Below, one piece after another: positions 39,921-49,021 of a stretch of DNA of 64,000 bases. A program made the position numbers and the translations under genes. Origin of the DNA: Sclerurus mexicanus. Its lineage: Eukaryota > Chordata > Aves > Passeriformes > Furnariidae. Every line of letters starts with the position of its first letter. The stretch's first letter is position 1. A model generated the notes under the pieces. It did not search any database. It was not told the origin of the DNA and worked only from the letters and a program-made list of their open reading frames with translations. Location of the stretch: NCBI GenBank assembly GCA_013396755.1, contig VWZF01002534.1, positions 1,412,764 to 1,476,763 on the forward strand, in the 5' to 3' direction.

Positions 39921-42900
39921 TCGTAAAAGTCCATTCCAAAGGGAATCTGTGGAGAGCAATAAAGGCCAACACCCAGCAGAAGAATGGGTGTATATTTGAA
40001 AAGTTTCTTATTCCTGTGGGAATGGCGAGTTTGGGTTCCTGCTTTATTCCTTCTGGAAATGGACCCCACACCAGCGGTCTCAGCTTCAGTCCATGGGAGG
40101 GCTGGTTTGGGAGCCCTTTCAGGAACTGCTTTTGGCTGAATAAATTTAAGAAAGTCACAACTACTTGTGGGGAAGATTGCAGCAGCAGTAGCAAAATATT
40201 CTATGACATAGCAAAATATTCTATAATGTTATACTCTATAATATTTACCGAACAAAAACCCTTTGTTTTGTGGGTTTTTCCCAGTTCAGAATGACTGCTC
40301 ATTTCAAAGCTCCTATTACAGACCAGTAGAAAAAACAGAAGAGATAAAAATATTTTGATTTTGGGCATCCCTCAGGCTGACTGTTGCATTTTATTTTGGT
40401 GCATCATTTTGCCTTGTTTCCCACTGAGGGGAAAAATTAATCACAAAAATTCTCCTTAGAGAATTATTATTCATTTATATAAAACATAAGGCTATTTCTG
40501 AGCCTATTTTCTCAGAGAACAAACTCTCATCTCTCTGGCATCTCTCTGGCCGTTCTTTTGCTCTTCCCTAAGTCATCTGTCTTCTCAAAGATCCTACCAG
40601 GGAAGGATAAAACCTAAAGCGTGGCTATTTCCTCGGGTGGACTAACTGAATAATACATGTGAGGGCTGAGCCGATGCAATTTCCTTCAAGAGAAGAGCGG
40701 TGCATTTCGTAAGAATTCAATGACTCGAAGGCTTTGAAAATAAATCTTTTCCTCCCACATGCTCAGGCAAGATCCGTGGGGGGAGCACGGAGTTGCCAAG
40801 AGCGACTTGCTGTGGCCCTTTCTTCTGTAAATAAAAGTGAAAACAGCGCACGGGCGCAAACATCCACTCACACAAACCCACTGAACCCGCTGACCTCATT
40901 TCTCTCGCGCTTGCATAAACGGACTTGCTGCCTCTTGTGCTGCTCCTTCTTGTTGTGGCTGCCGTGCTTGGCTTCCCCTGGTGCTCTGCTGGGATCCCTT
41001 CCCTGCTCTCTGCACCCTCCCCACCCTCCATCTCACGGCTCCTTTGTGCTTCTTTGCCACATTCGCACGTTCGTCGCTTCAGCCTTTTGCAATCTGGCTC
41101 GGTGGGAAAGAGGCTTCTCCTGCCCTTTTCTGCCTGGGTTGTTTTGAATTGCCCAACTCTTCGCCCCTTTCCCTGGACTTGCACGGAGCTTTCTCATCCC
41201 TGAGCATCTTGGAACACCCACATGCCAATGGTGTTTGTTAAACAAGATGCACTAGAAAGGGAGAAAGCTTAGTGGAGATAAAGTGGTTGGTTTGTCCAGG
41301 CTTAGCCTTTATGAAGTGCATCACTTTTAGCAAAATCCACACAAAATCCTCCTATTTTCATTTGCCAGTATAATAAAGGAGTGCAGCTTCCACGTCATGT
41401 AGCTGCAGGGTTGGCAGTAGCATGGCATTCCCAATATTAGGGAATTTATTGTGGAATGAAGGTCCTTGTGTCAGAATGCCCTTCTTGTGTCACCACTGCA
41501 CAAGAATGGAGGTTCAAGGGTAAAAAATCCCCTTCTGGGGGTGTTCTTCTTTTTCAAAAGGGCATATCAGCTCTTAATGATACAACTCCTAAGTGTTTAT
41601 AGGTCAAGTTCTCTCTGATCTGAAAGTTTTACAATTTTTTGTGATCTGAGGCAGATTTTCTCAGATTTCTAACCTTGTTCTTTCAAAGAAAGAAGATCCC
41701 TCTGCTTAGTTAAAAGCAACATCCCCATTTCACCCTCCAATCCCTTCTCCATGTTCATATATACCCAGCATTAGTTATTAAGTTATATTAGGTTCTTTCT
41801 GCAAGGAATCCCAAAAAGCTTCACCCTCTGGGAGGGAAACTTCTCCTTGTCCTGCCTGCAGTGCTTGGCAGAGGGTTCTGCAGTGGCAGCTGGACCTGTG
41901 GAGCCAAGGGCAGTTTCTGTTCGTGCCTCAGCTGGAAGCTGGAGATTCCCTTTTGCTGGGAAATCCCTTCATGGTTAAGCACATTAAAAGACCTTTACTC
42001 CACCTTTGTAAACAGCATATTCTATAAACACAACGCTTTATAATCCCATAGTTCTGTCCCAGCAGAACAGTTGTTGTTGCTTCATGCTGGGTCCATTTAA
42101 AGTAAAAGGTAAGAGCTCTCTCTGCAACTCTACCCTTCCCCACCACTGATGGGAATATCCCAGGGTCTCAAATATTAGCCCTATATTTCTCTTACGGCAC
42201 AATCTGTCATGTTCCATAGATGTTTCTAGTGGTGGAACAGCTCTCAGTTTTCCAAGAACTTTTTGTGGCCTGTATTGGAAGTCTCTCTATGGGGCCTTCA
42301 GCTGCAGCATCAGTCTTGCCCATTTGTTTTACTTCTGTGCTTCATCTTCAGTGCTCACAAACCTGAAATTGGGTCTTCAGTTACACCCATCAAGGTAGAA
42401 ACACTTCCTTTCCTAAGAGTAGCACTGTCAGTGCCAGTTCCACCAGTTCCATTATGTATTTCTTGATAAATACTCCTAATGAGGAGTAGAGAGAGTCCCG
42501 TTCCCTCCACAACCATCACCCCACTGGATTGTCTCACCTTAAAGCACAGCAAATTCATTTGCCACTGAGTCTGAAAGTTCTAAACTGCCAGAGGGCTGCC
42601 AGGAATGTGCCCTGCCTGAAGTGTTACTCATCATGTTTTCTTAATGTGTACAAGCCTGTCTTTTCCCTTGCTTTCTTTTTCCCTTTGGATGGGGAAAGTG
42701 TTGGCAGAACCACAGCAGAGTTTGGGCGAAGAGTTCTTCTCAGAGATACATCAGACGTGTTCATCTGCTACCAAACAGAGCAATAAATGCAATAAGTGTT
42801 TTCCCAAGGGCAATGTTGCATGCAGTGAGTGTGAAACGAAGCTCTTCCCCAGAGAGCTCTGTGCCCAGGCATTTGAGCTGCAATAACAGCAGGATTTCAG

Positions 42901-44183
42901 GCCAAGGCTTTATCTGATGACCCACTGATGCAGTCTGCTCTAATCCCTGCAAAAGCAATGAAGAGGAGGAACCAGGATGTGGCCCAGAGGGTATCGAGTT
43001 CAGCCAAGCACAGCCCAAGTGCCTTTTGACTGACTAATGGCAAAAGGAGAGAGAGTTTTCATATTTTCTTATGGCTCTAACAAAGAACAGAAGCCAAATG
43101 CCCTCAGCTCACAGCAATTCACTGGTCAAAGTTCAAACTCATCTCTTTGGGGTTTTACAGAAGTAATTCTGGATTAGCAGTATCTTTTACATATCTGGTA
43201 GACCTTTCATCACACAAGGGTTGTTTCACCCTCCCCCTGCCCTGTGATGAAACAGCAATGCTCCAAAATAGTAAAAAATCATTAAAAATCTCCTATTTAT
43301 TTGCCATTTCTGGGAAATTTGGGGACCAGATATTAAGACCAAATAGGGTTAGAGTTAGGTGCCTAAATTCACGTCCTAAACCATCTTTCTCAGTTACTGG
43401 CAGGAGTTCCAGGTGCTAAACTCATGGGAGCATCACCTATTACCTTGGTATTTCAGGGGAATTTAGAGACCAGATATTAATATCTGTGAAACTGATTCTA
43501 GAAACACAACACAAAAATAACATTAAATACTCTATTCACACAATTAGACTTTATAACAGGTCAGCAGAAGAAATGTTTATTTTTTTAAGATGAGCATGAG
43601 CAAAATGTGCAAGAGCAGCATTGTGATTGTCTTTTCTTTGACAGACTGGCTGGTAGCATCTCCTTGACACAGAGGTCAGCAAGAAATAAGGATCAGTTTG
43701 CTTTCCAAAGACCCGGTATGAGGTCAGTTTTACCTCAGCAGAAACATCCATCGGATCGAAAGTAAAATGATCTGTGCAGACATTACAGACTTAATCAACA
43801 GATCCAGTAAATTGCATGAGTTTGAGTCTGATTCAAGTGCTTGTATAAGCAGCTTAACAAATTCTCTCAAGGACTCAAACAGCAGCAATTTTACAGGCAA
43901 TTAGAGAGCCACACAGTGGTAAAAGCTCCAGATTCTAACTGTGGAGCTTTATATTTCAAATGTTGTTTAAATTACAGCGATGCTCAACTTCCCTGATTTT
44001 GAAAGCTTTCCTTGCTTTTGGCAAGCAGTTTTTGGTCATTTTACTTACATTTTGCTGTTATCAATTCCACTCAAACTGAAAATATTCATCATTTTTCAGT
44101 ATCATAACAGAGTATTTTGCAAGCAGAGCTAAAATCAAGATTAATTTCCCAAAGGGGAAGAATCACAAAGAATTCATGTACTT
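39921..44183. other. Intergenic between PFDN4 and CYP24A1, part 1
   Basis: No gene seen. A 20-bp-period duplication of tagcaaaatattctat lies near 40189-40224. A DR1 nuclear-receptor-like site is at 43123-43135 (see findings). The pyrimidine-rich stretch 40880-41200 yields long open frames in several frames but no recognisable protein. Confidence 0.55.
40189..40224. repeat. 20-bp-period duplication
   Basis: The 16-bp word tagcaaaatattctat occurs twice, 20 bp apart, in an AT-rich stretch. No function is apparent. Confidence 0.85.
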
Positions 44184-44320
44184 ATGGAATCAGAGAATGG
44201 GTTTGGGCTGAAAGGGACTCTAAAGATCATCTCCTTCCACCCCCTGCCATGCAGGGACACCTTCCAGGTTGCTCCAAGCCCTGTCCAACCTAGCCTTGGA
44301 CATTGCCAGGGATGGGGCAG
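44184..44320 (-). mobile_element. Short CR1 3'-end fragment
   Basis: On the plus strand 'atcagagaatgggtttgggc', 'gggactctaaagatcat', 'accccctgccatgcagggac', 'aggttgctccaagccctgtc' and 'ccttggacattgccagggat' form the reverse complement of a CR1 terminus. It lies in the PFDN4-CYP24A1 interval, about 4.6 kb upstream of the CYP24A1 start. Confidence 0.9.
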
Positions 44321-46220
44321 ATTTTGGCAGTTCACTCTGAATTCCTCAGTTTCTGGAAGTGTTCAGCAGTAGTAAAGAGAAACCAGAACTTCCAATATCA
44401 CCTGGATGGCAAGAAATCCTTGAGTGAAATTCCTGCCTCCGGAAAATGAACCGTGTGCTTTGGAGGATGAGATGTTGTGACCGATTCCTAAATGCTACCA
44501 CTTTTTAAATGAAATGTGCCTTCCAGAGCACTGTGGGGGAGGCGATGAACGGTTCCAGACTTCCACCACTTCTGTCCAAAGAGAACTATTCAGCCTGGGA
44601 CAGTGACTTGTTCTCACGGCATCCTAATGCCCCAACCCCTGACTCCCACAGCTCACTTCCCTGCTCAGGCAGGACAGTATTGCTAAAAGAGACAAGAAAC
44701 TGAAAAAACCTGGAGGGTCATTCTGGTTTTCAGAAGAAAATGGAAGAGTTTGACAAGTCCTCAGTGTTTCCAAGTTGACTGTCAGAGCATCTTGTCCTGG
44801 ACCTCAATTTCCTCGTCCACTTTCTCCCTAACTTATCCCCCCTGGAAGCTCAGCCTCTCCAGGGAATTTGTGTGGAGCATTGCTTCTTCATGTAAGGCAG
44901 ATAACAAATCTTTATTCACAGAAAATATGGTTCAACTTCTTTTCTTTTTTTAGCAAACATTAACTATGCTTGATTTCAGCCAAGAAATCTCTCCATTTTC
45001 TTGAACCATGCACTTATTTAGAAGGCTCCTTCAGTCGTTGGATGTTGCAATGTTTATTGCAGAGGTGGATATCTCCAAACAGGTCATGGCCAGAGGGAAG
45101 ATTCCTTGGCTGCTGGAGTTTGAGCTGTTCATCTGCCTCTGTTTTTCTGGATCCCTCTCTGGGGATTGCCTTGGTCCCAGTTTGCTCAGCAGACCTTGAT
45201 TTCCACACTGCTACTGTCCTCTTGGAGAAGTGTAACCATCTAGCATGCCGTGATATCAGAAGGTTTAGTGTTAAAGAGTAAAAATAGAAGATTTCTTTTG
45301 CTTTCACTTCACAGTGAATGTGAGTAACTTGGAGGTCTCAGTTTTCAAACACATTTCAGTTTCTCTCTGTAGAATGGGAATTCCTGTACTTTCCCATTTC
45401 CTAAGCTGAGGCGAAATTCATCAATATTTACAAAACTCTAAGATCCTCAGCTGGAAAGAGACACAGAATTAAAAGTATATAAACAAACATGAAAAAAGCT
45501 TTCAGTAACAACTAGAGTTTGCAAGTTGCATTGAATTTGTCTTCCCCAGCATTGTGAAATACCTTGTGTGTGGCAGAGACTCTCTCTGTGCTCATTCTCC
45601 TGGGGCACTTCTACATTTTATGGTGTTGCAGAAAACACCAAAGACTTCACGAGCATTTTAGGGCCAAATTAGCAAAAAGCTTCTTCCAACAAGGAGAAAG
45701 AGGAGAAGTCAGGAGGCAGGAATTGTGTAATATGCCACAAAGCAAACCTCCTGGAATTACAGGTATTAAGAATGAATATCCACACCAACCTAAAGCTCTT
45801 TGCCACTGAGGAGTTATTTTGGTGCTATTTGAAGGGTGCTGCAGGAAGAGCTCTCAGTCCACTTTGCATGAGCTCTGAGCTTTTGGTCTGTTCACTGGCA
45901 GCTCAGGTGTTGTCTCAATGAGCTTTCCAAGCACTTCTCAGTCTCTTACACCCTGCTGAGGAGATCTTGGCTTGGTGGGATTTCCAAGCTTCGTTCCAAG
46001 ACTATGTTACTATTGATTCCCAAAAGGTAAGAACAGCAATTACTTCTGCTTAGGAAGCAGCTCTAAAACTGGGACTTCAGGTGCTGATTAAAGAGGTTAA
46101 TGGAGAAAAAGATACTCTGTGATCCTGTACCTGCACAACAGTGCCCAACAGATCTCCTGAAGCGTCACACCAGCAGATGGCTTTTCCAGGAATGTTCTCT
46201 CCTGACGTCCAAGAGTGCAG
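44321..46220. other. Intergenic between PFDN4 and CYP24A1, part 2
   Basis: Unique sequence with no recognisable exon, RNA or repeat. It is upstream of CYP24A1 and may hold regulatory elements that reading alone cannot identify. Confidence 0.5.
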
Positions 46221-46335
46221 AAATCAGAACACATTTTTATCTGGAGCAAAAGAGAAGCATAGAAGAATATGTATCATAAGTTACTTAGGTTTGGTCTTTG
46301 AATATTTCCTGGTCTTTGACCTGAAAATAATCTTT
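46221..46335 (+). repeat. Upstream copy of a 115-bp duplicated block
   Basis: Aligns without gaps to 48250-48364 at a constant offset of 2,029 bp, with about 17 differences in 115 positions by my count (about 85% identity). Both copies share the perfectly conserved stretch catttcctggtctttgacct only in part: here the word begins tatttcctgg, then ggtctttgacctgaaaata is identical. I do not recognise it as a named repeat family. Confidence 0.9.
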
Positions 46336-48130
46336 GCCATAGTGCAGAAGTGACCAGGGCTTTTCACTCACAGTTGTCATTAGGTCTTGCATTGGAAAAT
46401 ATTGGGAAGTCTTGTGGATGGCCATCTGTGGGACAAGGGTGCCATCGTCACTGTTAAGTGAGGATGTGCCCCCAAATTCAGCTCCGGAACGCTGTAACCA
46501 CTCTCACTTTACTCTTAATACAACCCTTGATACGTTCTAAAGGTTACAAATGAAAATTAAAGCCTTGCTTTTGAGAGCTCTTAAAAAGGAGAGGAGGAAG
46601 AATTGAAGGCTGAAAGTGCCCTTGGAACTGCACTTTAGCAGAAATTGAGGCAATCATTAGCTCTCCCAGCTCCGGGCCCAGCAGAGCTACAAACACACCA
46701 GCTCCCCTGCCAGAGAGTTACATCACGACCACAGCAGTTAAATAAAACCTTTTCCATTCTGCAATTTAAAAAGAGCTTAATAGAGAAGATTTCCTATTAA
46801 CAGGGTGGTTTCCTCCCCATAGCTGTGAAGAACACGGAAAAATTGACCTGTGCCCGGTTTAGTCTTGACTTGCCTATTCCAGACTCTTCGAAAGAGATCG
46901 TTTCATGGGCACCAAGCCGTGACCCTTCAAATGAGTTCGTTTTGACTCTTTAAACAGAGAACACAAATTGTCTCTTCTTGTCTGGTTTCTCAGAACTTAT
47001 CACTGAATGGAGCCTGAACTGTGCTCGGTCCATGAAGACAGCGAGATGTGTTTCAGTAGGACAGGTTCAAAGAGAACAAATCACAAAAATATCAACTTGT
47101 GTTGTTTCCCTAAAAAAATAAATTGCGAACCTTTGAACCAGCTTTAATTTTAAAGCCTGCCTGGAAAGCGCTCTGATCTTGTGGCCCACGTAGTATCCCA
47201 TAGAAGAAAATCACTGAAATAGAAGATTGGGAAGGATGTATGAAACTCCCAGAAAAAAACCTGCAGCGAGATGTGATGCTTTGGTACATTTTCTCTGCAT
47301 TGATCACTGTTACCGTGGAGTTTTTTTGTTATTGATTGGACTTTGAGATGTGTGCCTTTATGGATCTCAGGTTCTGTGTCAAACCCATCTTTTGATTATC
47401 CTCTGCCTGTCCCTTGTCCAACACACCCAAATATCTGCACACTCTGTGTCTTACCCTCACACAAATATATAGAAGGAATTAAGAGCTGACTCACAAAATT
47501 CACCTTGGAAAAGAATAAAAAGGGTAGTGTGGGGTTGGAGGAAATCAAATCCTCATTGTAGCAAACTTGTCTTTCCTGGAAACCCTCTGGTTTACAGGCA
47601 GCTTTTTGTGTTGCAGCAAGATCCACAGTCCCTGTGACTTCTCCTGCACGGGGCGACAGAGATGAGTGCCCAGGTGATCTGGGCAGCTTTCCCTGTGCTT
47701 GCGCCCCTCCTGCCTTTGCTCAGCCTGAAAACCTTTGTCTCTGAGCATGACTATACAGTTTCTGATTAAAAGACTATGGCAATAACTCATCCTTGTCAGA
47801 ATTTAATGCCTAACAACACTCATAGTGAAGGGAATTTTGCCTTCTCCGATGATGTACTTTCCACAAATCACATGCCCCTTTCATAAATCGGTGGTTAGTC
47901 GGCCCAGGAGGGTAAGAGCAATCCACACACCACACCTCGCTATTCCTCAGCTCCCTGCAATGTTTCCTTCCTTCGCTTTAAGTTCCAAATACTGAGGGAA
48001 GACTGAACTATTCTGCCACCTGTGCAGTGCAGGATGAACATCACAGCCCCTCCGTGATCCTGCGGGGCAGCTCTGGCTGTGAAAAGCAGAATTTAAAAGA
48101 AATAGCAATAAAATCAAATAAAAAGGGGAG
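46336..48130. other. Intergenic upstream of CYP24A1, part 3
   Basis: Lies between the two copies of the 115-bp duplicated block. No gene is recognised. The sequence turns from AT-rich to CpG-rich near 48.13 kb. Confidence 0.5.
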
Positions 48131-48249
48131 GGGGGAAAGCCGTAGCTTTACGAGACCGTTCGCACGGACGCCGGGCAGCTTGGGCAGGGAGCAGTGCCGC
48201 GACCTGCGGGGACCGCGGGGACTGGAGCAGCGCATCCCCCGGCAGCTCA

Positions 48250-48364
48250 AAATCAAACCACGTTTTTATCTGTAGCGAAAGAGAAGCATAAAAGAGTATG
48301 TAGAGTAAGTTATTTAGTTTTGATCTTCAAACATTTCCTGGTCTTTGACCTGAAAATACTCTTT
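48250..48364 (+). repeat. Downstream copy of the 115-bp duplicated block
   Basis: Same orientation as the copy at 46221-46335 and gap-free against it. This copy is an AT-rich island inside CpG-rich DNA, about 460 bp upstream of the CYP24A1 start codon, which makes it look like an insertion or a retained functional element. Confidence 0.9.
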
Positions 48365-48420
48365 ATGGGGCCAGGGCTAGAGCCGCGGATCCCCGCGATG
48401 CGCAGCGGGACCAGAGAAGC

Positions 48421-48590
48421 GCATCCCCGGGAGTTCGGGGCAGCAGAGCCGCGCATCCCCGGGAGTTCGGGGCAGCAGAGCCGCGCATCCCCGGGAGTTC
48501 GGGGCAGCAGAGCCGCGCATCCCCGGGAGTTCGGGGCAGCAGAGCCGCGCATCCCCGGGAGTTGGGGGCAGCAGAGCCGCGCATCCCCGG
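48421..48590 (+). repeat. 32-bp GC-rich minisatellite
   Basis: Five complete head-to-tail units with starts at 48421, 48453, 48485, 48517 and 48549, then the first 10 bp of a sixth at 48581. Each unit starts gcatccccgggagttcgggg; the fifth has gttggggg in place of gttcgggg, the others are nearly identical. Degenerate units flank it on the left (about 48381-48418), and a related word is near 48232. The array ends about 190 bp before the TATA box of CYP24A1. Confidence 0.95.
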
Positions 48591-48656
48591 CATCCCGGCG
48601 GGTCGGGAGCGGGCGGAGGCGCGGCGGGCGCTGGCGCGGTGCCCTCCTGCCTCGCC

Positions 48657-48674
48657 TGAACCTTTTCATGAACT
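48657..48674 (-). promoter_or_regulatory. Candidate DR6 nuclear receptor site
   Basis: On the minus strand AGTTCA, six bases, then GGTTCA: two vitamin D receptor-type half-sites as a direct repeat with 6-bp spacing. DR6 sites have been described for VDR but are weaker evidence than DR3. It lies about 55 bp upstream of the DR3 candidate, in the same strand orientation. Confidence 0.45.
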
Positions 48675-48712
48675 GCCTGCCCCGCGGGCTCCGCGGGCCG
48701 GGCCGGGGCAGC

Positions 48713-48727
48713 CGCCCCACCTCACCC
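48713..48727 (-). promoter_or_regulatory. CYP24A1: Candidate DR3 vitamin D response element
   Basis: On the minus strand GGGTGA-GGT-GGGGCG. It matches 10 of 12 half-site bases of the known mammalian proximal CYP24A1 element AGGTGA-GTG-AGGGCG, with the same spacing and the same antisense orientation. It lies 50 bp upstream of the TATA box. Confidence 0.65.
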
Positions 48728-48823
48728 CACCCAGGGCTGCCATTGGCCCCGATGAAAGTCCAGCACCTCCGGCTGCTATAAATGTCCCTATAGCGGGCGG
48801 GCGCTGTCACCGCAGCTGTCACC

Positions 48824-49021
48824 ATGAGCGGCCGCAGCATCCCCCTCCTCCTCCTCCTCCGCCGGCTCCCCGCACGCACCTGCGGCCGCGCAGCCCCCGC
48901 GTCCTCCCTGAGCGCCCTGCGGCCCGCCGAGACCCTGCCCGGGCCCCCCAGCTGGCCCCTCATGGGCAGCCTGCCCGACGTGCTCTGGAAGGGGGGGCTC
49001 AAGAGGCAGCACGAAACGCTG
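48824..49021 (+). CDS. CYP24A1: CYP24A1 exon 1 (coding part)
   Basis: Residues 1-66: mitochondrial presequence, then the proline-rich LPGPPSWPLMGSL hinge and WKGGLKRQHETL. Ends in phase 0 at a gtgagg donor. The presequence is about 20 residues shorter than in human CYP24A1. Confidence 0.93.

Larger units (their letters stand above)
48600..48823 (+). promoter_or_regulatory. CYP24A1: CYP24A1 core promoter
   Basis: TATAAA at 48777-48782, an inverted CCAAT box (ATTGG) at 48742-48746, and GC boxes (GGGCGG) at 48611-48616 and 48795-48800. Thirty bases past the TATA box puts transcription start near 48807, giving a 5' leader of roughly 15-20 nt if this TATA box is used. CYP24A1 is known as a strongly calcitriol-inducible gene, and response element candidates lie upstream within this interval. 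Confidence 0.8.

Noticed and set aside
39181..40194. Minus-strand open frame of about 337 codons
   Set aside because: It crosses the 136-base gap and is built from the microsatellite and a CR1 fragment, so it is not a gene.
46221..46353. Similar short peptides encoded by both copies of the 115-bp block (KEKH...FLVFDLKI)
   Set aside because: Many differences between the copies change the amino acid and there is no codon-position bias, so a conserved coding exon is unlikely; the similarity is at DNA level.
48421..48590. Regular direct repeats that superficially look like a CRISPR array
   Set aside because: The units abut without spacers and the DNA is vertebrate; it is a minisatellite.
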